A stretch of DNA of 64,000 bases from Comamonas koreensis (GCF_021026195.1 NZ_JAJNCT010000036.1:1-64000); one strand, 5' to 3'. Counted from the stretch's first letter, positions 17,386 through 26,813 are shown. Notes: generated by a model not told the origin, from the letters alone. Numbers and translations: made by a program.

Positions 17386-18711
17386 ATGCCTTTGCTACTG
17401 ACCGATGCGCAGCAGCGTCTGCTGCGCCGCGCCAAGCTCACCCCCTTGCTGCTGCTGCTGGCCGTGGCCTGCATGTTTGTGCTGGCCAGCTGGTGCCTGG
17501 GCCAGCCGTTTGCGCAGTCGCGCCACTGGCAGCTGGCGCTGCGCTGCCTGCGGGCGATGACCGAGGCGGGCATGGTCGGCGCGCTGGCCGACTGGTTTGC
17601 GGTGGCGGCGCTGTTCAAGCACATCCCGATTCCCTGGATCTCGCGGCACACGGCCATCATCCCGCGCAACAAGGACCGCATTGGCGAGAACCTGGCCGTC
17701 TTTGTGCGCGAGCGATTTCTCGATGGCGAATCGCTGGTGCAGCTGGTGCGCACGCACCAGCCGGCGGACAAGCTGGCGCAATGGCTCAAGGCGCCGGCCA
17801 ATGCCGAGCTGCTGGGCCACCAGGTGGCGCGCCTGGCTGCCGCCGCGCTGGCCACCGTGCAGGATGCACAGGTGGAGCGCTTCATCAAGCTGGCGCTGCG
17901 CACCTTGCTGGGCCAGATCGACCTGTCGCAGTCGCTGTCCAAGGTGCTGACGGTGCTGACGCACAATGGCCGCCACCAGGTGCTGCTGGCGCAGGCGCTG
18001 GACAAGCTGGTCGAGCTGCTGCACGAGGCCGAGACCCGTACCCTGATTGCGCAGACCATTGCGCACTGGCTCAAGACCGAGCACCCGCTGAAGGAAAAAA
18101 TGCTGCCCACCGGCTGGCTCAGCGACAAGGGCTCGGCAATGATCGCCAGCAGCCTGGAACACCTGCTCGATGCGATTGCCGACAACCCCAGCCATGTGCT
18201 GCGCGCCAAGTTTGACGAGACCATGCAGGAGTGGGTGGAGCGCCTGGCCGAAGACCCCGCTTGGCATGCCAAGGGCGAGGAAGTGCGCCGCTACCTGCAG
18301 CACGACCCTGCCGTGGGCCAGTATGTGCAAGAGCTGTGGCAAAGCCTGCGCGCCAGCCTGCAGGCCGACCTGGCCAACGAGCATTCGGCGATGGCGCGCA
18401 ATGTGCGGGGCATGGGCCTGTGGCTGGGCAAATCGCTGGCGGCCGACCAGGCGCTGCGCAGTTCGCTCAACACCCGCATGGAGCTGTGGGTCAAGGAGCT
18501 GGCGCCGGAGATCTCGCAGTTCTTCGGCACCCATATTGCCGATACCGTCAAGCGCTGGGATGCGCGCGAACTAGGCGAGCTGATCGAGTGGAACATTGGC
18601 CGTGACCTGCAGTACATCCGCATCAACGGCACCCTGGTAGGCGGGCTGATCGGCTTTGCACTGTTCTGGCTGGGCTGGTTGGTGAACCACCTGGGCGGTG
18701 GTTCGGTGTAG
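17386..18711 (+). CDS. DUF445 (YjiN-like) membrane protein
   Basis: A 441-residue DUF445 protein. An N-terminal membrane segment (LTPLLLLLAVACMFVLASWCLG, about residues 18-39) is followed by the family signature AGMVGALADWFAVAALFKHIPIPWISRHTAIIPRNKDRIG. A long amphipathic helical region fills the middle, and a second membrane segment (LVGGLIGFALFWLGWLVNHLG) ends the protein, so it is probably anchored at both ends. No function is known. There is no strong Shine-Dalgarno; the ATG at 17386 starts just before the first membrane helix. Confidence 0.88.
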   Translation: MPLLLTDAQQRLLRRAKLTPLLLLLAVACMFVLASWCLGQPFAQSRHWQLALRCLRAMTEAGMVGALADWFAVAALFKHIPIPWISRHTAIIPRNKDRIGENLAVFVRERFLDGESLVQLVRTHQPADKLAQWLKAPANAELLGHQVARLAAAALATVQDAQVERFIKLALRTLLGQIDLSQSLSKVLTVLTHNGRHQVLLAQALDKLVELLHEAETRTLIAQTIAHWLKTEHPLKEKMLPTGWLSDKGSAMIASSLEHLLDAIADNPSHVLRAKFDETMQEWVERLAEDPAWHAKGEEVRRYLQHDPAVGQYVQELWQSLRASLQADLANEHSAMARNVRGMGLWLGKSLAADQALRSSLNTRMELWVKELAPEISQFFGTHIADTVKRWDARELGELIEWNIGRDLQYIRINGTLVGGLIGFALFWLGWLVNHLGGGSV

Positions 18712-19084
18712 CCCTACTGAACGGCACATTGGACAGGTTCGTAGGCATAAGCACAACGTTCAGCCGCTGAATTGCTTCACGGTGGCTTCACATTAGTCAA
18801 CACTTCTTCATCGATAGATATAATAAGAAGCATTCGCATTTGCTGATAGTCTACCGACCTTTACCGTTGCCAAGCCAGGTGGCTCCCCGCCATCTCCATG
18901 CCGCACAGCCCGGCATGCACGCCAGGACGGCCCAGCGCAAGCACTTGCTGCCTGCCGCGCCGTGACTGACACCGCCAAACCCCGCGAATAAACGCCGGCC
19001 CTGGGCCTGCGCTTTGCCCGAGCGTCACGAGCGCCCAGGTGGCGCAGCCATGCGCCATCCACCGATCTGAACTGGAGCTTTTTC
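18712..19084. other. Intergenic leader region of TonB receptor 1
   Basis: This gap of about 370 bases holds the Fur box (18819-18837) and then about 250 nt of GC-rich sequence before the receptor start, rich in inverted repeats such as CCGGC/GCCGG and GGCGCAGCCATGCGCC. No coding frame or known riboswitch consensus (for example a B12 box) was recognised. Confidence 0.5.
18819..18837 (+). promoter_or_regulatory. Fur box upstream of TonB receptor 1
   Basis: TATAATAAGAAGCATTCGC resembles the 19-bp Fur consensus and closely matches the box ahead of receptor 2 (21338-21356). It lies about 250 bp upstream of the receptor start in an otherwise GC-rich gap. Confidence 0.65.
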
Positions 19085-21166
19085 ATGACTGCCCGCCCCC
19101 TTTCTGCAGCTTTCGCTGCAGCCTGTGCTGCCCACCCTTCATCGCTGTTGCAAGCCGGCCCAGCGCCGCGCCTTGCTGCGCCCCATGCATGGCGCGCCAC
19201 GGCCCTGGTGGCCGCTGCCATGCTGGCTGCCAGCCCTGCGCTGGCGCAGACTGAGGCGGAGGCCGACAAGACCTTGTCGACCGTGGTGGTGACGGCCTCG
19301 GGCTTTGAGCAGGCGGTGGAAGATGCGCCGGCGTCGATCACCGTGATCCCGCGCCAGGAGCTGGAGAAAAAGGCCTACCGCGATGTGACCGATGCGCTGC
19401 GCGATGTGCCCGGCGTGGTCATCACCGGTGGCGGCAGCTCCAGCGACATCAGCATCCGGGGCATGGCCTCGAACTACACGATGATTCTGGTGGACGGCAA
19501 GCCGCAGAACTCGCGCGAGACCCGGCCCAACAGCGATGGCGCCGGCATCGAGCAAGGCTGGCTGCCGCCGCTCAGCGCGATTGAGCGCATCGAGGTGGTG
19601 CGGGGCCCCATGTCCTCGCTCTACGGGTCGGACGCAATGGGGGGCGTGGTCAACATCATCACGCGCAAGGTGGCCAAGCAGTGGACGGGTACCTTGAGCG
19701 CCGAGACCACGCAGCAGGAATCCTCCGCCTCGGGCGATATCTACCAGAGCAACTTCTACCTGGCCGGCCCCATCAAGAGCGATGTGCTGGGCCTGCAGAT
19801 CTACGGCCAGAAATCGCGCCGCCTCGAAGACAAGTTTGTCGGCGGCTTCAATGAGCAGGACAGCAGCTCGGGCACCGCCAAGCTGACCCTGACCCCCAAC
19901 AAGGACCACGACCTGGCGCTGGAAGTGGGCCGCACCCTGCAGGACCGCTATGCAACGGCAGGCAAGAGCGCGAGCCGCAGCTCCAGCTTCTCGGACTACT
20001 CCCGCAACCACTTCGCGATTTCGCACACCGGGCGCTGGGGCTTTGGCACCTCGACGACCTACCTGCAGCACGAGGAGATCGACAACCCTGGCCGCGAGAT
20101 GAAGCTGAAGAACACCGAGTTCAACAGCCAGATGGTGATGCCGATCGGTGAGCGCAACCTGACCACCGTGGGCCTGAGCTACAAACATGAAAAGCTGACG
20201 GACAACGGCAACCAGATGAAGGTGGACAACCCCATCAACACGCTCAAGCGCTACCAGTGGGCGCTGTTTGCCGAGAACGAATGGCGGGTGACCGATGCGA
20301 TTGCGCTGACCACCGGCCTGCGCATGAACCATGACCAGAACTACGGCACCGACTGGACGCCGCGTGTCTACGGCGTCTGGCACGCAACGCCGGAGTGGAG
20401 CGTCAAGGGCGGTATCTCGACCGGCTTCAAATCGCCCAGCCTGCGTGCAGCCGTGGCCGATTGGGGCCAGATCACCGGCGGCGGTGGCGACCCGGCCATC
20501 ATCCGAGGCAACCCCAACCTCAAACCCGAGAAAAGCACCAGCCAGGAGCTGGGCGTGATCTGGGACAACCGCCGCGATTTCACCGGCAGTCTGACCTTGT
20601 TCAACACCGATTTCAAGGACAAGATCACCGAGGTGCGCAGCTGTGAGGACACCGAGGGCGCGGGCCGCGCCATCGTCACCGGCAACTGCACGGTACTGGG
20701 CACGCCCTACAAGTTCATCAGCGACCGTACCAATGTGGATGAAGCCAATATGCGCGGTGTGGAAGCGACCGCCACCTGGAAGGCCAGCGAAGCCTTGCGC
20801 CTGGCGGCCAACTACACCTTCACCCGCTCGGAGCAAAAGAGCGGCAACTTTGCCGGCCAGCCGCTCAACAAGATGCCCAAGCACATGCTCAACGCCACCT
20901 TGGACTGGCAGGGCACGGACAAGCTGGGCGTCTGGAGCCGCCTCAACTTCCGCGGCAAGAGCTCGGACTACCTGAGCCGCACCTCGATGGCCAAGGGCAC
21001 GCCGTCCTTTACGTTCATGGACCTGGGCCTGAACTACGCCTACAGCAAGGATGTGCGCTTCAGCACCGGCATATACAACCTGTTCGACAAGCGCGTGGAC
21101 AGTGCCACCTATGACGCGGTGTATGACGGCCGCCGTTACTGGGCCAAGGTCACCGTCGGTTTTTAA
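19085..21166 (+). CDS. TonB-dependent receptor 1 (siderophore type)
   Basis: A 693-residue outer-membrane gated barrel of the FepA/BfrA-like catecholate siderophore group. It has an unusually long signal region (about 55 residues, ending SPALAQ), a TonB-box-like stretch LSTVVVTA, and a plug domain (ASITVIPRQELE, DVTDALRDVPGVV, SIRGMASNYTMILVDGK, PMSSLYGSDAMGGVVNIITRK). The barrel ends with the aromatic C-terminus KVTVGF. GGAG is eight bases upstream of the ATG. It is the first of a tandem pair with the receptor at 21560; the two share plug and barrel-end motifs closely. Fur-repressed expression is inferred from the upstream box. Confidence 0.92.
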   Translation: MTARPLSAAFAAACAAHPSSLLQAGPAPRLAAPHAWRATALVAAAMLAASPALAQTEAEADKTLSTVVVTASGFEQAVEDAPASITVIPRQELEKKAYRDVTDALRDVPGVVITGGGSSSDISIRGMASNYTMILVDGKPQNSRETRPNSDGAGIEQGWLPPLSAIERIEVVRGPMSSLYGSDAMGGVVNIITRKVAKQWTGTLSAETTQQESSASGDIYQSNFYLAGPIKSDVLGLQIYGQKSRRLEDKFVGGFNEQDSSSGTAKLTLTPNKDHDLALEVGRTLQDRYATAGKSASRSSSFSDYSRNHFAISHTGRWGFGTSTTYLQHEEIDNPGREMKLKNTEFNSQMVMPIGERNLTTVGLSYKHEKLTDNGNQMKVDNPINTLKRYQWALFAENEWRVTDAIALTTGLRMNHDQNYGTDWTPRVYGVWHATPEWSVKGGISTGFKSPSLRAAVADWGQITGGGGDPAIIRGNPNLKPEKSTSQELGVIWDNRRDFTGSLTLFNTDFKDKITEVRSCEDTEGAGRAIVTGNCTVLGTPYKFISDRTNVDEANMRGVEATATWKASEALRLAANYTFTRSEQKSGNFAGQPLNKMPKHMLNATLDWQGTDKLGVWSRLNFRGKSSDYLSRTSMAKGTPSFTFMDLGLNYAYSKDVRFSTGIYNLFDKRVDSATYDAVYDGRRYWAKVTVGF

Positions 21167-21559
21167 GCGGTAGTGTCCAGGCCATCGCTGGAGGTCCGCG
21201 TGTTACGACGCGCCTCCGGCCATGAGCGGCTCCAGGCTTGGTTTGCGCAGCGTGAGAAGCGGTTGCCGCATGCGCGCTGTAGGACGAACTTTACAAAATC
21301 GCTACATGGCATTTCGTAACGATTCTTCATCAATCTCTATAATGAGAATTATTCGCATATAAACGTCTTGCGTTCCCCCTTGCTGCCCATGCTTGCATGG
21401 GGCGGCCATGCCTCCTCGGGACGGTGCCCTGACAAGCGCCGTGACCGCAGACCTGCACAACAAGCGAAGCATCGCTGGCCCGCCGCCAGCACCTGCCGAT
21501 GGCCAGCATCTGCGGGTGCCTGAGGCGTGGCTGTTGTCACCTGAACACCGAGTATTTCC
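21167..21559. other. Intergenic leader region of TonB receptor 2
   Basis: About 390 bases separate the two receptors. It contains a Fur box (21338-21356), then a GC-rich leader of roughly 200 nt with short inverted repeats (for example CCATGC/GCATGG near 21390). No gene was found; an antisense frame running into receptor 2 looks like a shadow. Confidence 0.5.
21338..21356 (+). promoter_or_regulatory. Fur box upstream of TonB receptor 2
   Basis: TATAATGAGAATTATTCGC agrees with GATAATGATAATCATTATC at 14 of 19 positions by hand alignment. It implies that receptor 2 has its own iron-regulated promoter rather than relying on readthrough from receptor 1. Confidence 0.75.
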
Positions 21560-23614
21560 ATGTCCTCCTCTGCTTCGTTGGCAGCAGGTCGCGCGTCAGC
21601 ACGGCCTCTGCGTCTTGATTTCCACCGGCTGCCATCGGCACCCCAGCGCCATGCACTGCGCGCCATCGCCGGTCTGGTGGCCGGCATGCTGGTAAATGGC
21701 GCAGCAGCAGCGCAGGCCGCTGATGCCACCGATGCTGCCGAGCAGGTTGCCAGCGACAAAACACTGGGCACCGTAGTGGTGACAGCGGCGGGCTTTGAGC
21801 AGGAGGTGACCCAGGCACCGGCCTCGATCACCGTGATCCCGCGTGAGAAGCTGGAGCAGGGCGCCTACAGCAACCTGCACGATGCCTTGCGCGATGTGCC
21901 GGGCGTCATCATGACGCCGTCGGACAACAACTCCAACGACATCAGCCTGCGCGGCATGGGCGCCAACTACACCTTGATCCTGGTGGACGGCAAACGCATG
22001 AGCACGCGCGAGACGCAGACCAATGGCTCGACGGGCACCGACCAAAGCTGGGTGCCGCCGCTCGAAGCCATCGAACGCATCGAGGTGGTGCGCGGGCCCA
22101 TGTCCTCGCTCTACGGATCGGATGCAATGGGCGGCGTGGTCAACATCATCACGCGCAAGGTGGCCAAGCAGTGGCATGGCTCGCTGCGCGCCGATGCCAC
22201 CTTGCAAGAGCGCTCCGAATCCGGCAATGCCTACCAGAGCAACTTCTACCTCTCGGGCCCGATCAAGGAAGAGATGCTGGGCATCAGCCTCTACGGCAAC
22301 TACAGCAAGCGCGATGAAGACCGCATCTACCAGGGCTACAACGACAGCGATACCCAGGCGCTCAACGCCCGCATTGCGCTGACGCCGAACAAGGACCACG
22401 ACATCATTGCCGAACTGGGCGCGGCCAAGCAGCACTTCATCTCCACCCCCGGCAAGACCTTGCTGGAGACGGGTGCGCTGTCCGACCGCAGGTTCGAGCG
22501 CGAGAACTATTCGTTGCAGCACAAGGGCCGCTGGGGCTGGGCCTCGTCCGATACCTATGTGCAGCATGAGAAGACCCGCAACATCTCGCGTGAGATGACC
22601 ATCAAGAACACGGTGGCCAACACCAGCTGGGTGATACCGGTGGGCGACGCGCACATCGTCAGCACTGGCCTGTACTACAACAAGCAAGATCTGACCGACA
22701 CCACGACCAACACCTTGCCCGGCAGCAACCGCACCACGGCCGACCGCACGCAGTACGCCTGGTTTGCCGAAGACGAATGGCGCCTGCGCGAGGACTTTGC
22801 GCTGACCAGCGGCCTGCGCTTTGACGACGACAGCAAGGGCGGATCGCAATGGAGCCCGCGCCTCTATGGCGTGTGGAACCTGAACCCGCGCTGGACAGTC
22901 AAGGGCGGTGTCTCCACCGGTTTCCGCGCACCCTCGCTGCGCCAGACGCTGGGCGATTGGGGCCAGGCCAGCCGGGGCGGCAATATCTATGGCAACCCGG
23001 ATCTGAAGCCGGAGAAATCGCTGTCCAAGGAAGTGGGCGTGCTCTACAACGATGGTGCCGGTCTGTCGGCAGGCCTGACCGTGTTTGACAACGACTTCCG
23101 CGACAAGATCACCCGCATTGCCTGCCCCGAGTGTGGCCCGTTGAATTCGTCCGGCAACACGCCTACGACCAATATCAATATCGACAAGGCAGTGACGCGC
23201 GGCATCGAGGCTACGCTGACCATGCCGCTGGCGCGCAGCCTGGATCTGAACTCCAGCTACACCTTCACCAAGTCCGAGCAAAAGAGCGGCGAGTTTGCCG
23301 GCCAGCCGCTGTCGCAGCTGCCGCGCCATATGCTTAATGTCGCACTGGACTGGAAGCCGTCTGACCGCTGGAACGGCTGGACCAAGCTGTCCTACCGAGG
23401 CAAGGAGAGCCAGCCGACCGGCGGCCGCTCGGCCCGCACCTGGGTCGCTGGCAGCTACGCCATGTTCGATGTGGGCGGCTCGTTCCACTACAACAAGAGC
23501 ACCACCTTCTTCGCCGGCATCTACAACCTGTTCGACAAGGATGTGTACTACGAAGACTACGCCACCGTGCAGGACGGGCGCCGTTACTGGGTGGGCATGA
23601 ACCTCAAGTTCTAA
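21560..23614 (+). CDS. TonB-dependent receptor 2 (siderophore type)
   Basis: A 684-residue paralogue of receptor 1. The plug motifs are nearly identical (ASITVIPREKLE, LHDALRDVPGVI, SLRGMGANYTLILVDGKRM, PMSSLYGSDAMGGVVNIITRK), and the barrel end FAGIYNLFDKDVYYEDY parallels the first copy. The loops differ: this copy contains a CPECGP pair (around 23123-23140). The long polar N-terminus before the hydrophobic signal (ALRAIAGLVAGMLVNGAAAAQA) is again unusual; there is no strong Shine-Dalgarno at the ATG. Probably a second ligand specificity after gene duplication. Confidence 0.92.
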   Translation: MSSSASLAAGRASARPLRLDFHRLPSAPQRHALRAIAGLVAGMLVNGAAAAQAADATDAAEQVASDKTLGTVVVTAAGFEQEVTQAPASITVIPREKLEQGAYSNLHDALRDVPGVIMTPSDNNSNDISLRGMGANYTLILVDGKRMSTRETQTNGSTGTDQSWVPPLEAIERIEVVRGPMSSLYGSDAMGGVVNIITRKVAKQWHGSLRADATLQERSESGNAYQSNFYLSGPIKEEMLGISLYGNYSKRDEDRIYQGYNDSDTQALNARIALTPNKDHDIIAELGAAKQHFISTPGKTLLETGALSDRRFERENYSLQHKGRWGWASSDTYVQHEKTRNISREMTIKNTVANTSWVIPVGDAHIVSTGLYYNKQDLTDTTTNTLPGSNRTTADRTQYAWFAEDEWRLREDFALTSGLRFDDDSKGGSQWSPRLYGVWNLNPRWTVKGGVSTGFRAPSLRQTLGDWGQASRGGNIYGNPDLKPEKSLSKEVGVLYNDGAGLSAGLTVFDNDFRDKITRIACPECGPLNSSGNTPTTNINIDKAVTRGIEATLTMPLARSLDLNSSYTFTKSEQKSGEFAGQPLSQLPRHMLNVALDWKPSDRWNGWTKLSYRGKESQPTGGRSARTWVAGSYAMFDVGGSFHYNKSTTFFAGIYNLFDKDVYYEDYATVQDGRRYWVGMNLKF

Positions 23615-23688
23615 ACCCGCCGCGCGGCGACCCGCATTGCGGCGGGCGCTGCGGCTATCGCTTTGATTCGCATCCCTTGGAGAAAGAC

Positions 23689-24675
23689 ATGACCCAGCCA
23701 TTGACCTCGGCCTGCTGGCGCGCCAGCGCTGCTGCCGCCCTCGCCACGTCGCTGTTTGCTGCCCCGGCGGCCTTTGCGCAAGCCCCCAGCCCCAAAGCGC
23801 CGGCAACCATCACCGTGCAACATGCCAAGGGCAGCACGGTGGTGCCCTTGGCCCCCAAGCGTGTGGTGGTGTATGACCTGGCATCGCTGGACACGATGCA
23901 GGCGCTGAACCTGCCGGTGACGGCCCTGGCCAAGGCCAACTTCCCCGGCTATATGCAGGCCTATGCCGATGCGCGCTACCTGCCAGCCGGCACCCTGTTC
24001 GAGCCCGATTTTGACGCGCTGAGCCAGATCCGCCCGGACCTGATCGTTGTGGCGGGCCGCAGCGCCGGCAAGTACGACATCCTGAGCAAGATTGCGCCCA
24101 CGCTGGACCTGAGCGTCAACAACCAGCAGCTGCTGGCCGATATGCAGCGCAATGTGATGGCGCTCGCATCGCTGTGGGGCAAGCAGGCCCAGGGCGAGCA
24201 GCTGATGCAGCGCGTGCGCAGCGAGGTGGAGAGCACCCGCGCACTGGCCCAGCAGCAGGCACCAGGCCTCTTGGTGCTGGCCATCAGCACCATGATCAAC
24301 GCCCAGCCCCCCGGCGCACGCTTTGGCCTGCTGCACGATGTGCTGGGCGTCAAGCCAGCCATCCCCGCCGATGCCAGCAAGCCACGCGGCGTGCCGATGA
24401 CGATGGAAGACATCAGCCAGCTCAACCCCGCCTGGCTCTATGTGATTGACCGCAATGCCGGCACCGGCAGCACCACCGGTCGCGATGGCAAGCCCGTCGT
24501 TGCCAGCACTGACCTGTTCAACAACGAAGCCATCCGCAACAGCGCCGCCGGCCAGCAGGGCCGGCTGGTGTTTTTGGATCCGCAGGTCTGGTACCTGCTG
24601 GGGGTGGCAGGCCCGCAGGCCATGCTGCAGACGACGGCGCAGTTGAAGGAAGTTTGGCAGGCCAAGCAGCGCTGA
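23689..24675 (+). CDS. Periplasmic siderophore-binding protein (CeuE/FatB type)
   Basis: A 328-residue periplasmic binding protein for iron-siderophore uptake. It has a signal peptide (AAAALATSLFAAPAAFAQ), then the class III binding-fold hallmarks VVPLAPKRVVVYDLASLDTMQAL, ARYLPAGTLFEPDFDALSQIRPDLIVV and PMTMEDISQLNPAWLYVID. GGAG is seven bases upstream of the ATG at 23689. It directly follows the two Fur-controlled receptors, with a terminator behind it. No permease or ATPase gene is present, so it must use transporter components encoded elsewhere. Confidence 0.9.
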   Translation: MTQPLTSACWRASAAAALATSLFAAPAAFAQAPSPKAPATITVQHAKGSTVVPLAPKRVVVYDLASLDTMQALNLPVTALAKANFPGYMQAYADARYLPAGTLFEPDFDALSQIRPDLIVVAGRSAGKYDILSKIAPTLDLSVNNQQLLADMQRNVMALASLWGKQAQGEQLMQRVRSEVESTRALAQQQAPGLLVLAISTMINAQPPGARFGLLHDVLGVKPAIPADASKPRGVPMTMEDISQLNPAWLYVIDRNAGTGSTTGRDGKPVVASTDLFNNEAIRNSAAGQQGRLVFLDPQVWYLLGVAGPQAMLQTTAQLKEVWQAKQR

Positions 24676-24709
24676 TGGCGGTGCTGTAGCGGCTGCGTTG
24701 CAGATGCAA

Positions 24710-24744
24710 AAAAGGAGTGCCGTTCAATATGGCACTCCTTTTCT
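24710..24744 (+). terminator. Terminator after the siderophore-binding protein
   Basis: AAAAGGAGTGCC (24710-24721) and GGCACTCCTTTT (24731-24742) form a 12-bp perfect stem with a T-rich end; the A-run on the other arm allows bidirectional action on the converging CoA-transferase gene. Confidence 0.88.
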
Positions 24745-24772
24745 TTGGGGGTGAACGACGCGTTGGTGCGTA

Positions 24773-25999
24773 TCAGCGCCCGTGCAGCTGCACCGCCTGG
24801 CTGGCAGCCAGCGCCGCGATATCGTCGCTGCTGTAGCCCAGCTCTTGCAGCACCTCGGCGGTGTGCTCGCCATACTGCGGTGCGCCGCGCCGCGTGACGC
24901 CATTGCCGTGCGAGAACTTGATCGGCAGGCCCAGGGCCTGCACCTGGCCGGCGACAGGGTGGTCGACCTCGATGACCATGTCGCGCGCCAGGGTCTGGGG
25001 GTCTTCCAGCATGTCCTTGATCTTGCGCACCGGGCCGGCAGGCACACCGGCCTGCTCGAACTTCTCGACCCAGTAGTCGGTCGTGTTGCTGCGCATGGCC
25101 TCGGAGATGATGGAGATCAGCAGATCGCGGTTGGCCATGCGCTCGCGGTTGCTGGCAAAGCGCTCGTCTTCGAGCAGGTGCTCCAGCTGCAGCACGCGGG
25201 TCATGCCGACCCAGGTGGCCTGGCTCACTGCGCCGATATTGATCCAGCCGTCTTGCGTCGGTATCGCCTGGTAGGGCGCAGCCACCGGGTGGGCCGAGCC
25301 CATGGGGCCAGCGGACTCGCCGGTGGCAAAGGCCATGGCCACCTGCCAGTAGGTGTGGACCAGAGAGGCCTCGTACAGTGAGGTGTCGACATACTGGCCT
25401 TCGCCGGTGCGCAGCCGCTCGATGTAGGCGGCCAGCACGCCGGTCGAGGCCAGGATGCCGGCGGTCACATCACCAATCGGCACGCCGACTTTGACGGGCG
25501 GGCGGCCCGGGCCTTCGCCAGTCAGGCTCATGATGCCGGACATGCCCTGCGCAATCAGGTCGTAGCCGGCGCGCTTGGCATAGGGGCCATTGAGGCCAAA
25601 ACCGGTGATCTTGCAGTAGATCAGGCCGGGGTTGCTAGCGCGCAGCACCTCATAGCCCAGGCCGAGTTTTTCCATCGTGCCGGGGCGGAAGTTCTCGATC
25701 ACCACATCGGCCTTGTCGATCAGGCGGCGCACCACCTGCAGACCATCGGGGTGCTTGAGGTCGACGGCGATACCGCGCTTGTTGCGGTTGACGATCATGA
25801 AGGTGGCAGACTCGCCCTGGATCTCGGGCGGGATTGCGCGGCGGGTGTCGTCGCCGCCGGGCAGGCGCTCGACCTTGACCACCTCGGCGCCCATGTCGGC
25901 CAGCAGCAAGCCGCCGACGGGGCCCGCCATGACATTGGTTAACTCAACAACGACGAGGCCCGACAGCGGGCCTGTGCGCGGGGAAGGGGATGGCTGCAT
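24773..25999 (-). CDS. CaiB/BaiF-family CoA-transferase
   Basis: A 408-residue class III CoA-transferase. Signatures include VVELTNVMAGPVGGLLLADMGAEVVKVE near the N-terminus and the catalytic aspartate region (ITGFGLNGPYAKRAGYDLIAQGMSGIMSLTG, with D in GYDLIAQ). It exchanges CoA between an acyl-CoA donor and a carboxylic acid; the substrate is unknown. The crotonase gene ends 8 bp upstream, so the two form an operon for CoA activation and further conversion of an unknown acid. Confidence 0.9.
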   Translation of the reverse strand: MQPSPSPRTGPLSGLVVVELTNVMAGPVGGLLLADMGAEVVKVERLPGGDDTRRAIPPEIQGESATFMIVNRNKRGIAVDLKHPDGLQVVRRLIDKADVVIENFRPGTMEKLGLGYEVLRASNPGLIYCKITGFGLNGPYAKRAGYDLIAQGMSGIMSLTGEGPGRPPVKVGVPIGDVTAGILASTGVLAAYIERLRTGEGQYVDTSLYEASLVHTYWQVAMAFATGESAGPMGSAHPVAAPYQAIPTQDGWINIGAVSQATWVGMTRVLQLEHLLEDERFASNRERMANRDLLISIISEAMRSNTTDYWVEKFEQAGVPAGPVRKIKDMLEDPQTLARDMVIEVDHPVAGQVQALGLPIKFSHGNGVTRRGAPQYGEHTAEVLQELGYSSDDIAALAASQAVQLHGR

Positions 26000-26007
26000 G
26001 AACGCTC

Positions 26008-26787
26008 TTACTTTCCTGTGAATACCGGCTTGCGCTTGTCCAAAAAGGCGCGGTAGCCTTCGATGAAATCCTGCGTGTCAAAGCAGGCGTAGCCCTCTTG
26101 CTGGTCGGCATCCGTCAAGGGCGTACCGCTTTGCAGCCGGGCGATGAATTTCTTGTGCCAGCGCGCCGACAGCGGCGCCAGGCCGCTGATGCGGGCGATG
26201 GTCTGGGCCAGCTCCTCCTCCCATTCGGCCTGCGGCACCACGCGGGTCACCAGGCCCTTGGAACAGGCCTCTTGCGCATCGAGCAGGCGGCCTTCAAGCA
26301 GCAGCTCCAGCGCCACCTGCGGGCCTGCGACATGCACCAGCGCCTCGAGCTCCGGGTAGGCCAGCACACCGCCCAGGCGGCCAATGGGGATGCCAAAGCG
26401 GGCGTCGTCACTGGCCAGGCGCAGATCGCAGCAGGCCGCCAGCTCCAGCCCGCCGCCAACGCAGGCGCCACGGATGGCGGCCAGGGTGGGGATGGGGCAG
26501 TGGCGCAGCAAGGCCATGGCCCGGTGTGCCTGCTGGGCAAACGCAATGCCTTTTTCCTTGGACGAGCGCAGCGATTCGAACTCGTCGATATCGGCGCCGC
26601 TGCCAAAGGCCTGGGTGCCTGCGCCGCGCAGCACGATGCAGCGCAGATCGCTGTCTGCCACCAGCGCATCGAGCTGCTCGGCCAGGCTGATCCACATCTG
26701 GTGGCTGATCGCGTTGCGTTTGGCCACGTTGTCGATCAACAAGGTGGCGACATGGCCGTCGCGGCTAAGGGTGATCTGTCCACTCAT
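26008..26787 (-). CDS. Crotonase-family protein (enoyl-CoA hydratase/isomerase-like)
   Basis: A 259-residue crotonase fold. The oxyanion-hole segments are FGSGADIDEF and RGACVGGGLELAACCDLRLAS. The first catalytic glutamate equivalent (GLELA) is present, but where enoyl-CoA hydratases have the second glutamate (FGQPE), this protein reads FGIPIG, so classical hydratase chemistry is doubtful; an isomerase, lyase or hydrolase role is possible. It is the first gene of the pair with the CoA-transferase. A terminator separates it from metQ upstream. Confidence 0.85.
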   Translation of the reverse strand: MSGQITLSRDGHVATLLIDNVAKRNAISHQMWISLAEQLDALVADSDLRCIVLRGAGTQAFGSGADIDEFESLRSSKEKGIAFAQQAHRAMALLRHCPIPTLAAIRGACVGGGLELAACCDLRLASDDARFGIPIGRLGGVLAYPELEALVHVAGPQVALELLLEGRLLDAQEACSKGLVTRVVPQAEWEEELAQTIARISGLAPLSARWHKKFIARLQSGTPLTDADQQEGYACFDTQDFIEGYRAFLDKRKPVFTGK

Positions 26788-26813
26788 GGGCTGGCTTGGT
26801 CAAAGGGTGATGG

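Noticed and set aside
18838..19084. Cobalamin or other riboswitch in the TonB receptor leaders
   Set aside because: TonB receptor genes often carry B12 riboswitches, but no B12-box or paired G-rich core was seen, while Fur boxes explain regulation.
18808..19341. Minus-strand frame across the leader and start of TonB receptor 1 (and a similar one at 21349-21831)
   Set aside because: The similarity between the two frames follows from the paralogous receptor sequence on the other strand; no ribosome-binding site or domain was found.
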